From Comamonas sp. JUb58 (lineage in GTDB: Bacteria > Pseudomonadota > Gammaproteobacteria > Burkholderiales > Burkholderiaceae_C): a stretch of DNA of 64,000 nt. The stretch lies in NCBI RefSeq assembly GCF_004364775.1, contig NZ_SOAL01000017.1:62001-126000 (forward strand), written 5' to 3'. The translations under genes and the position numbers were made by a program. The notes beneath the pieces were generated by a model. It saw only the letters and a list, made by a program, of their open reading frames with translations, did no database searches and was not told the origin of the DNA. Positions 57,134-64,000 of the stretch are shown in pieces; the stretch's first letter is position 1; each line of letters begins with the position of its first letter.

Positions 57134-57496
57134 TTATGCAATCGCCAGGGTCTGGGTGCTGGGCTGGGTGGTGCTCAGCACCAGGGTCAGTACGCCGTTT
57201 TCCAGGCTGGCTTTGGAGGCTGCAGCATCGATGCTGGCCGGTAGCTTCCAGGCGCGCTGGATGCTGCGGGGCGCACCTTCAACGCTGGCCAGGCGCACGG
57301 TCTTGTCCTGCAGCTCAATGTGCAGCTGTTCGCGCGACAGGCCTGGCACATCCACGCTGATGCTGAACACCTGGCCGTCTTGCTGCACGGTGTCCTGGGC
57401 GGTGGTGGTGGCCTGGAGGAAACGCTGCAAGGCGGCATCCATGGCGGAAGGGGAGACAGCGTAGGCCGAGCGGTGCATCAGAGGGGTCATGATCAT
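57134..57496 (-). CDS. Hsp20/alpha-crystallin small heat shock protein
   Basis: Encodes 120 residues from ATG 57496 (AAGGA upstream; the TTG start two codons earlier is less likely). An alpha-crystallin domain occupies about 40-118: FSISVDVPGLSREQLHIELQD, then RAWKLPASIDAAASKASLENGVLTLVL with the conserved A-x-x-x-NGVLTL. It is short at both ends, without the usual C-terminal I-x-I. It should bind unfolded proteins under stress. No heat-shock promoter is evident by eye. Confidence 0.92.
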   Translation of the reverse strand: MIMTPLMHRSAYAVSPSAMDAALQRFLQATTTAQDTVQQDGQVFSISVDVPGLSREQLHIELQDKTVRLASVEGAPRSIQRAWKLPASIDAAASKASLENGVLTLVLSTTQPSTQTLAIA

Positions 57497-57654
57497 CTTC
57501 AATCCTTGTGAAACAGGGCAGCGGGTTTGCTGCTCGATGACTGATAGTTGGATGAAGATGCAGCAATTTCAAGAGAAAATTGCTGCCTTTTATTTTTGCA
57601 GCGCGGGCCTTGAAAGCCTGCAGATCACGTCCATATGTGTCGCCCGGCCAGGGA

Positions 57655-58893
57655 TCAGGGCGCGCTGAAATTGCTGGCGTCGGGCGTGCGCTGCTGGCGC
57701 GCCTTGCTGCGCAGATAGGCCTTGGCGGCCGCCTCAGCCGTCGGGGAGTTGCTGGTCTCGCTGCTTGGCTCGGCTGCGCTGGGCTCGCTGTCTGCCGCGG
57801 CTGGCGCGCCGCTGCGTGCACGCGCAATGGCCTGGCCCAGCTCGATCACGGACATCGCGTAGAAGCTGGACAGGTTGTAGCGCGTGATAGTGTAGAAGTT
57901 GGGCGTGCCCACCACGTACTGGGTTGCAGCGCTGGCATTGGGCAGCTCGATCAGTGCCAGCGGGCCGCTGTGCTGGTCGCCTGGCGCCTGGATGCGCAGA
58001 CCCAGTGCGGCCATCTCGGCGGCGCTGAAGCTGGGCTTGATATCCGGCGCGAGCAAGGTCTCCAACTGTGCCGGTGTGCTGTTGACCTGCACATCGTAGT
58101 AGGCCGGCATGCCGCGCTGCCAGCCATGGGCGACAAAGTAGTTGGCCACCGAGCCGATCGCATCGGCAGTGCTGCTGAACAGGTTGATCTTGCCGTCGCC
58201 ATCAAAATCGACCGCGTAGTTGGACCAGCTGGTCGGCATGAACTGCGGCATGCCCATGGCGCCGGCATAGCTGCCGACCGTGTCAAACGGGTTGCTGTCG
58301 GTGAGGTAGGCCGTGGCCAGGAACTGCTCCAGTTCGCCCCGGAAATACTTGGCCCGGTCGGCCGCGCGCGGGTGGCTTGCGGGATAGTCAAAGGCCAGGG
58401 TGGCCAGCGCATCGACCACCGTGAAGTTGCCCATTTGCTGGCCGTAGATGGTCTCGACCCCGATGATGCCGACGATGTACTCGGCCGGCACGCCATAGGT
58501 CTGCTCGGCACGGGCCAGGGTGGCTGCGTTTTCGTTCCAGAAGCGCAGGCCGGCGCGGATGCGGATGGGTTCGACAAAGCGGCTGCGGTAGCCGCGCCAG
58601 TTCTTGACACCTGCTGGCCCGGTGCGTGGCGTCATCAGGCGCTGCACGGTGGCATTGAAGCGGGCTTGCTTGATGCTGGCGCGCAGCCAGGCCTCATCGA
58701 TATGGCGGCGTTCGGCCACCTCGCGGACAAAAGCCTCGGCCTCGGGCCGGTTGGCATAGCTGGATGCGGACGGGGCGGAATCAGCGCTGCGGACTTTGCT
58801 GCTGTTGTTAGTGATGCTTTTTTGTGCGTAGGCGCCCGTTGCGCAGAGGCCGGCGCAGAGCAGCGCCACGGTGGTCTGAAGAATTCGGTGCAT
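57655..58893 (-). CDS. mltB: Lytic murein transglycosylase B
   Basis: Encodes 412 residues. A signal peptide (ILQTTVALLCAGLCATGAYA) precedes a transglycosylase domain with EYIVGIIGVETIYGQQMG (catalytic Glu), FPMTSWSNYAVDFDGDGKINLF type sequence around the FMPTS motif, and GSVANYFVAHGWQRGMP. It cuts the glycan strand in the periplasm with 1,6-anhydro product. The C-terminal 70 residues are a low-complexity Ala/Ser/Pro-rich tail. No lipobox is present, so it is soluble. It is the last gene of the moxR operon, six bases after tgpA. Confidence 0.93.
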   Translation of the reverse strand: MHRILQTTVALLCAGLCATGAYAQKSITNNSSKVRSADSAPSASSYANRPEAEAFVREVAERRHIDEAWLRASIKQARFNATVQRLMTPRTGPAGVKNWRGYRSRFVEPIRIRAGLRFWNENAATLARAEQTYGVPAEYIVGIIGVETIYGQQMGNFTVVDALATLAFDYPASHPRAADRAKYFRGELEQFLATAYLTDSNPFDTVGSYAGAMGMPQFMPTSWSNYAVDFDGDGKINLFSSTADAIGSVANYFVAHGWQRGMPAYYDVQVNSTPAQLETLLAPDIKPSFSAAEMAALGLRIQAPGDQHSGPLALIELPNASAATQYVVGTPNFYTITRYNLSSFYAMSVIELGQAIARARSGAPAAADSEPSAAEPSSETSNSPTAEAAAKAYLRSKARQQRTPDASNFSAP

Positions 58894-58899
58894 GGGGTT

Positions 58900-60984
58900 T
58901 TATACCTTGTTTGCCAGGGCCCGCAGCCGGGACCAGGGCAGAAGTCGTAATTGTTTGCGAAGCGCTGCCAGCTCCGCCTTGGGCGCTGGCTGGCCGCTGG
59001 CATGCGCGTAGCGCTGCCGCTCCATGGCCTTGAGCCATTGGCCAAAGGCGGGCGCCTGATCGGGTGCCTGGGCATGCACCATGCGGGCCAGCGCGCGCGG
59101 CGTGGTGGCACTGCCATGGGCCGCCTCTGGCAGCCCGGCCTGGCGCAGGCGTTTGCGCGCGTCGCCCAGCAAGGCCAACCAGGGATCCGAGCGCCTGCGC
59201 TGGTACTGCAGCACCAGCACCACAATGATGGCTGCTGCCAGCACCAGACCACCCAGAATGCGCACCAGATCCATCCAGTTGGGGCTGGACAAGCCCAGCT
59301 TGCTGAGCATGTCCATCTGCTCGCGCTGGGTGTAGTTCAGCACCCACTGGTTCCAGCTGTTGTTGACGGCCTCCCAGACTGCACGCATGCGCTGCAGGCC
59401 ATTGATGGTGGCGGCATTGTTGACGCTGAAGCCCATGAAGTTGGGTGTGTTCAGGCGTTGTGCAGCGCCGACGCGGCCGGGGCTGACCGATCCGGTGGGA
59501 TCAAAGCGCACCCAGCCTTGTTCTTCGCCCAGCCACACTTCGGCCCAAGCATGGGCGTCGGCCTGGCGCACTGTCCAGTAGCCGTCCACGCTGTTGGCCT
59601 CGCCGCCCTGGTAGCCGGTCACAATGCGCGCCGGTACGCCGGCGCTGCGCAGCGCAATCACAAAGGCGGCCGAGATATGCTCGCAAAAGCCTTGTTTGCG
59701 ATCAAACCAGAACTCGTCCGCTGCCTGGCCGGTGTAGACCCCCGGGTCCAAGGTGTAGGTGTAACCTCCGCTGCGTAGTTGCTGCTGCAGGCGCTGCACC
59801 AGTTGCGCGCTGCGGTCAGGCCGGTCGCCGATCTCGGCCGTCAGCTGTGCCACCCAAGCCTGTGTGCGCGGGTTGCTGTTGGCCGGCAGCCGGCGGTTGA
59901 AGGCCAGTTCGCGGTTACCGGCCTGCATGCCAAACCGGTAGCTGGTGTAGCTTTCCACCGCGATGCGGGTCACCTCGGTGATGGGCCGGTTGCTGAGCCA
60001 CTGCAGGTCGCCAGTGCTGTAGGCGCGGCCACGGGGCAACTCGGGCGGGCGGCGGGTCAGGTCCAGGGTCAGCAGCCAGGGCTTTTGGTGGGGCTCCAGG
60101 GTCAGCTCGTAGCGCAGGGCCTCACCTTCGGTGCGGATGTCGGCAAACATCCGGTCATCGGGATTGCGAAAGCTGGGAGTGGCGCGCCAAGTGCTGCCAT
60201 CAAAATCGGCCAATACCGGTCCGCGCCAGTAGAGCTGGTTGGCAGGGGGCGGCCGGTTTTGCGGCGTGTCGAACTTGACGCGGAATGCAATGCCTTCGTC
60301 CTGGGCCAGCGATGCCACCGTACCCACCGTCATCTCGTCGGACAGGCCGGTCTTGGCCGTCGGGTTCTGGGGCACGCCCCAAAGCGGTGACATGCGGGGA
60401 AAGAAGACAAACAGTGCCAAGGTCAGCGGTGCGCCAATGGCCACCATCTTCAGCGACAGGCCGGCGGCAAACTTAAGCGAAGGTTGGCCTACCGGCATAT
60501 GCGCATGGACCAGGGCCGTCAGCAAGCCCACCAGGCCGATGGCGATCGCCAAGGCCGTCAGCAGCGACTGCGAATGCAGAAAGTTGGCAATCAGCGCAAA
60601 AAAGCCCAGGAAGAAAATGACCATGGCATCGCGCTTGGCGCGCAGCTCCATGGTCTTGAGCGTGAGCAGCATGCTGACCAGGGTGACGCCGGCATCGGCG
60701 CCCAGGATGGTGCGGTAGCTGAGCAAGGTCAGCCCGACGACCAGCACCAGCAAGGCCAGTAGCTGCCAGCGGCCCGGCAGGGGCTTTTGCAGCAGCGCAA
60801 TGCGGCCGCGCCAGGCGAGCAAGGCATAGGCCAGCGCTGAGGCCCAAAGCGGCAAGGTAGCGGTGAGCGGCAGCAGGATCCAGCCGACGACAGCCAGCAA
60901 AAACAAGGTATCGCGTGCCTCGCGCGGCAGGCTGGACCAGCGGCTGGCGCCTGCGGATGGGGCAGGGTTGAACACAGTGGACAT
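58900..60984 (-). CDS. tgpA: Membrane transglutaminase-like protein TgpA
   Basis: Encodes 694 residues from ATG 60984. About six membrane segments fill residues 20-210 (TLFLLAVVGWILLPLTATL, LLALLVLVVGLTLL and others). A periplasmic transglutaminase-like domain at about 390-530 has Cys in KQGFCEHISAAFV, the VPARIVTGYQGGE segment, His in ADAHAWAEVWL and Asp in WVRFDPTG. A last membrane segment (IVVLVLQYQRR region, ~590) leads to a cytoplasmic tail. The role is linked to the cell envelope and cell viability in Pseudomonas. It is in an operon with moxR, the DUF58 gene and mltB. Confidence 0.92.
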   Translation of the reverse strand: MSTVFNPAPSAGASRWSSLPREARDTLFLLAVVGWILLPLTATLPLWASALAYALLAWRGRIALLQKPLPGRWQLLALLVLVVGLTLLSYRTILGADAGVTLVSMLLTLKTMELRAKRDAMVIFFLGFFALIANFLHSQSLLTALAIAIGLVGLLTALVHAHMPVGQPSLKFAAGLSLKMVAIGAPLTLALFVFFPRMSPLWGVPQNPTAKTGLSDEMTVGTVASLAQDEGIAFRVKFDTPQNRPPPANQLYWRGPVLADFDGSTWRATPSFRNPDDRMFADIRTEGEALRYELTLEPHQKPWLLTLDLTRRPPELPRGRAYSTGDLQWLSNRPITEVTRIAVESYTSYRFGMQAGNRELAFNRRLPANSNPRTQAWVAQLTAEIGDRPDRSAQLVQRLQQQLRSGGYTYTLDPGVYTGQAADEFWFDRKQGFCEHISAAFVIALRSAGVPARIVTGYQGGEANSVDGYWTVRQADAHAWAEVWLGEEQGWVRFDPTGSVSPGRVGAAQRLNTPNFMGFSVNNAATINGLQRMRAVWEAVNNSWNQWVLNYTQREQMDMLSKLGLSSPNWMDLVRILGGLVLAAAIIVVLVLQYQRRRSDPWLALLGDARKRLRQAGLPEAAHGSATTPRALARMVHAQAPDQAPAFGQWLKAMERQRYAHASGQPAPKAELAALRKQLRLLPWSRLRALANKV

Positions 60985-60994
60985 CGTGCTGCTC

Positions 60995-62008
60995 CTAGGC
61001 CAGCGCCAGTGCGCGCAGGCAGGCCTGGCGGTGCTCAGGCCCGCTGTCTGCTGCCAGATCCGCATGGGCGGCGCCCAAGCGCAGGCCATAGCGCAGGCCT
61101 TGCTGGTCGGCCATGACCACCCAGGCGGTCAGGCGCGAGAGCTGGGCCTCGCGTTCTGCCAGGCCGCATTGCTGGGCATCCAGCCACAGGTCTTGCTGGG
61201 CCTGGTGCTGGTTGTCACGCACCACAAAATGGCCCGTACCGGTGGCCAGTGAGGTGGCCGCTTTCTTCCAGACCACCAGCTTGAGGGGATCACCGCGCCG
61301 GTAGCTGCGCACACCATCAAACTCACCACTGCTGGCCCGCAGGCTGGCGCTGGTGCCCGCACCCGCATCGGCCAGGCCCAGTGGCAGCGGCGGTGGGTTG
61401 GTTTCGGGGCTGGGATAGACCAGGGCCTTTTCGGTGGTGCGGAAGACCGTCCACATGCGAAAGACGCCCAGCGGAAACCGCGTCTCGACCAGCACCGCAG
61501 GCAAGCTTTGGTAGCCGCGCTGCTCGGCGGGCGTGCTTAGCTGCATGGGGGTAGTGGCTTGGGCTGGTGCGTCCACCAGGCTCAGTTCATGGCCTTGGTA
61601 ATGGCGTATGCCCAGCGCGTAGCGGCTGCGGCGGCTGGGGTTGTCCAGGCGCAAATCCAGGCGCAGCGGCTGGCCGGCAAACTGTGCTTCGGGGGCATGC
61701 AGCTCCAGCTGCAGGCCCAGCAGATTGCGGTAGCCAATGCCCACGGATACCAGCGCCGCGCCCGTCAGCATGAAGGTCAGCAAAAAACCCAGGTTGAGCT
61801 GAAAGTTGATGCTGGTGACCAGCAGCACCAGCAAGGTGAGCGCCAACATCCAGCCAGCGCGGGTGGGCAGCAGGTAGAGATTGCGGCGGCTGATGGCATG
61901 GCTGCTGGCGCTGGGCAAATGGGCCAGCCACCATTGGCGCATGCGCTGGCGCAGCCGCAGAAAAGGGTTGTGGGCCGGCTGCCCGGCAGCGGCGGAGCGG
62001 GCGTTCAC
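60995..62008 (-). CDS. DUF58 (VWA-like) membrane protein
   Basis: Encodes 337 residues from GTG 62008, one base after the moxR stop. Two close membrane segments near 50-95 (AGWMLALTLLVLLVTSINFQL, LGFLLTFMLTGAALVSVG) precede a DUF58 domain with the typical GEFDGVRSYRRGDPLKLVVWKKAA. Such proteins usually pair with a MoxR AAA ATPase and a transglutaminase to act on envelope or metal-enzyme maturation. The operon moxR-DUF58-tgpA-mltB is intact here. Ten bases separate it from tgpA. Confidence 0.92.
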   Translation of the reverse strand: MNARSAAAGQPAHNPFLRLRQRMRQWWLAHLPSASSHAISRRNLYLLPTRAGWMLALTLLVLLVTSINFQLNLGFLLTFMLTGAALVSVGIGYRNLLGLQLELHAPEAQFAGQPLRLDLRLDNPSRRSRYALGIRHYQGHELSLVDAPAQATTPMQLSTPAEQRGYQSLPAVLVETRFPLGVFRMWTVFRTTEKALVYPSPETNPPPLPLGLADAGAGTSASLRASSGEFDGVRSYRRGDPLKLVVWKKAATSLATGTGHFVVRDNQHQAQQDLWLDAQQCGLAEREAQLSRLTAWVVMADQQGLRYGLRLGAAHADLAADSGPEHRQACLRALALA

Positions 62009-62009
62009 G

Positions 62010-62930
62010 CTACTGCAGCGCCACGCTGTCCATCATCGCGCGGACCTGCTCCACGGCGCTGCGTCCCGAGGTGCTCACGGGCACCATCCGGTGCGCCGTG
62101 GTCTGCGGCAGGATGGCCTGCACATCATCGGGTGCCACATAGTCGCGGCCCTGGATCAAGGCCTGCGCCTTGGCGGCACGGATCAGGCCAATGCCTGCGC
62201 GCGGGGACAGGCCCTGCACAAACCATTTGCCAGAGCGCGTGGCGGCGATCAGCGCCTGCACATAGTGGATCAGCGCATCGCTGGCGCGCACGCTGCTCAC
62301 TTCCTGCTGCAGGAACTTCAGCTCCACCGCCGAAGTGAGCGCAGGCAATTGGTTGGCGATATCGCGGTGGCCCTGGCCGGCGAGCAGCTGGAACTCGGCC
62401 GCCTGATCGGGGTAGCCCAGCGAGATGCGCATCAGGAAGCGGTCGAGCTGGCTCTCCGGCAGCGCGTAGGTGCCCAGCTGGTCGAGCGGGTTCTGGGTGG
62501 CGATGACGAAGAAAGGCTGGGGCAGCGGGCGCGTGGCACCCTCGACCGTCACCTGCTTTTCTTCCATGGCCTCCAAGAGCGCGCTCTGCGTCTTGGGGCT
62601 GGCGCGGTTGATCTCATCGGCCAGCAAAACCTGGGTGAATACGGGGCCGGGATGAAACACAAAAGCCTGCTGCTCGCGCTCATAGACCGACACGCCGGTC
62701 AAGTCGCTGGGCATCAGGTCTGCAGTGAATTGCACCCGCGCAAACTGCAGGCCCAAAGTGCGGGCCAGCGCATGCGACAGCGTGGTCTTGCCCACGCCCG
62801 GTACGTCTTCAATCAGCAGATGTCCTCCCGCCAGCAAACAAGTCAGACAATCCTGAACCTGCGCCGGTTTCCCCACAATCACCGTGTTAAGCTGAGTCAA
62901 TAATTTTTGTATGGTGTGCTGTGTCTGCAT
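62010..62930 (-). CDS. MoxR-family AAA ATPase
   Basis: Encodes 306 residues from ATG 62930; a longer reading to 62981 would overlap the divergent gene and lies within its ribosome site. Walker A is EDVPGVGKTTLS (about 42-53), Walker B is VLLADEINRASPKTQSALLEAM (~98-110), and sensor motifs FFVIATQNP and LDRFLM follow, all typical for MoxR. It acts as a chaperone-like ATPase with the DUF58 protein. It is the first gene of its operon; the promoter lies in the 43-base gap to the histone-deacetylase gene. Confidence 0.95.
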   Translation of the reverse strand: MQTQHTIQKLLTQLNTVIVGKPAQVQDCLTCLLAGGHLLIEDVPGVGKTTLSHALARTLGLQFARVQFTADLMPSDLTGVSVYEREQQAFVFHPGPVFTQVLLADEINRASPKTQSALLEAMEEKQVTVEGATRPLPQPFFVIATQNPLDQLGTYALPESQLDRFLMRISLGYPDQAAEFQLLAGQGHRDIANQLPALTSAVELKFLQQEVSSVRASDALIHYVQALIAATRSGKWFVQGLSPRAGIGLIRAAKAQALIQGRDYVAPDDVQAILPQTTAHRMVPVSTSGRSAVEQVRAMMDSVALQ

Positions 62931-62973
62931 ACCAGCACAATAAACGACAAAGGCAGTTAAGGAGACGAAAACT

Positions 62974-63927
62974 GTGTCCAAGACAGGTTATTTCAGCCAT
63001 CGTGATTGCTGGCTGCACGACATGGGACCTGCCCACCCGGAATGCGCTGCCCGCCTGGATGCGATTGAAGACCGCCTGCTGATCACCGGGGTGGGGGATG
63101 CGTTGGAGCGGCGCGACGCGCCCAAGGCCAGCATGTCCGATCTGGAGCTGGGCCATGAGCGCCTGCATATTGCATCGATACGCGGGCTGTCCGAAATGGC
63201 GGCAGACAACCAGGCCATTGGCGGCCCGGAAACGCTGATGCTGGACACCGACACTGCCGTCAACGGCGCCACCTGGAATGCGGCACTGCGGGCCTGCGGC
63301 GCAGCGCTGGCGGCCACTGATGCGGTGATCAGCGGCGAGATGGAAAACGCCTTTTGCGCCGTGCGCCCCCCTGGCCACCATGCAACGCGCAAGCAGGCCA
63401 TGGGCTTTTGCTTTTTCAACAATGTCGCCGTGGCCGCCAAATATGCGCTGATGCGCCACCAGCTCAAGCGCGTAGCGATAGTCGATTTTGATGTGCACCA
63501 CGGCAATGGTACCGAAGACATTTGCGCAGGTGACCCGCACATTTTGATGGTGGGCATTTTCCAGCACCCCTTCTACCCGCATTCGGGCGACAAGAACCCG
63601 GCGGCCAATATGCTCAATGTGCCGGTGCCGGCCTATACCAAGGGCATGGACATCCGCGAGATCGTCGAGACCTACTGGATCCCGCGCCTGGAAGAGTTCA
63701 AGCCCGAGATGATCTTTATCAGCGCAGGCTTTGATGCCCACCGCGAAGACGACATGGGCCAGCTCGGCATGGTTGAGGCCGACTACGCCTGGATCACCCA
63801 CCGCGTGAAAGACATTGCGCGGCGCTTCAGCAAGGGCCGCATCGTTTCATGTCTGGAAGGCGGCTATGTGATGACGCCGCTGGCGGCCAGCGTGGAAGCC
63901 CATATCCGCGTGCTCGCCGATCTGTAA
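62974..63927 (+). CDS. Histone-deacetylase-family protein (AcuC/AphA-like)
   Basis: Encodes 317 residues from GTG 62974, with AAGGAG upstream. The class II type signatures are complete: GPAHPECAARL near the start, RPPGHHAT with the two active-site His residues, VAIVDFDVHHGNGTEDI with zinc-binding Asp/His, ISAGFDAH, and the final LEGGY. Likely substrates are acetylated polyamines or small amides or protein lysines. It is divergent from moxR. The next gene starts 22 bases after its stop and is likely in the same operon. Confidence 0.95.
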   Translation: MSKTGYFSHRDCWLHDMGPAHPECAARLDAIEDRLLITGVGDALERRDAPKASMSDLELGHERLHIASIRGLSEMAADNQAIGGPETLMLDTDTAVNGATWNAALRACGAALAATDAVISGEMENAFCAVRPPGHHATRKQAMGFCFFNNVAVAAKYALMRHQLKRVAIVDFDVHHGNGTEDICAGDPHILMVGIFQHPFYPHSGDKNPAANMLNVPVPAYTKGMDIREIVETYWIPRLEEFKPEMIFISAGFDAHREDDMGQLGMVEADYAWITHRVKDIARRFSKGRIVSCLEGGYVMTPLAASVEAHIRVLADL

Positions 63928-63948
63928 ACACCTTTTGAGGACCTGGCA

Positions 63949-64000
63949 ATGACGGACAGCAACTTGCTTGTGCAGACCCGCGATGCGCGCGGTGTGGTGA
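63949..64000 (+). CDS. Start of a gene cut by the window edge (possibly enoyl-CoA hydratase)
   Basis: Only the first 17 codons are visible (MTDSNLLVQTRDARGVV). GAGGACC precedes the ATG. The opening, a short polar start with V-x-x-x-GVV, is like enoyl-CoA hydratase/isomerase proteins, which often follow this deacetylase gene in Comamonadaceae, but too little is present to be sure. Confidence 0.55.
   Translation, partial: MTDSNLLVQTRDARGVV

Overview
The window looks like a chromosome segment of a GC-rich betaproteobacterium, most likely a Comamonadaceae member (Comamonas/Delftia/Acidovorax relatives). The reasons are the order tRNA-Val / ppiD / tRNA-His, the cell-surface proteins with IPTL-CTERM-type tails, a SUMT-ybiB pair and a moxR-DUF58-transglutaminase-mltB operon. 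The genus is an inference from gene content; no database search was possible.

About three quarters of the window (1 to ~47,514) is a temperate podovirus-type prophage that continues beyond the left edge. From left to right it holds: (a) a small minus-strand gene behind two consensus LexA boxes; (b) a lysogeny switch with a self-cleaving S24 repressor facing a YdaS/Cro-like gene across two identical operators; (c) a tightly overlapping early operon (1725-6863) with a replication gene that carries a probable internal origin, RusA, a DUF1367 protein and HNH-like proteins; (d) a minus-strand cargo gene (6785-7237); (e) packaging and head genes: terminase subunits, HNH-AP2 protein, P22-type portal, scaffold, CsrA-like protein, N4-gp56-type capsid; (f) connector, tail and fibre genes; (g) a holin / SAR-type endolysin / nested Rz-Rz1 lysis cassette placed inside the tail genes; (h) tail tip and assembly genes; (i) a minus-strand secreted surface protein; (j) an ejection module: GNAT-like protein, glycine/alanine-rich internal protein, fused methyltransferase plus PP-loop (PAPS reductase-like) protein, transglycosylase protein; (k) an AT-rich island with two RpoA-CTD-like genes, one broken by a stop codon; (l) a ~3,470-residue polyvalent protein with methyltransferase, ADP-ribosyltransferase-like, MuF-C-like and zincin segments. 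The overall plan resembles Bcep22-like podoviruses.

The right end of the prophage holds a small zinc-ribbon gene, a second IPTL-CTERM surface protein, a decayed IS2-type transposase, and a 48-base copy of the 3' end of tRNA-Val(TAC). This last piece marks the attachment site (attR). No integrase is visible, so integrase and the restored tRNA-Val should lie to the left of the window.

From ~47,515 to the end is ordinary host chromosome: ppiD, tRNA-His, an FHA protein, a hotdog thioesterase, a glycerophosphodiesterase-like lipoprotein that has lost its catalytic residues, cobA-ybiB, a DUF937 protein, tsaD, an Hsp20 protein, the moxR-DUF58-tgpA-mltB operon, a histone-deacetylase-family protein, and the start of one further gene cut by the window edge. 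Several genes (switch genes, thioesterase, tsaD) have a -10 element 7-8 bases before the ATG, so leaderless transcripts are likely.
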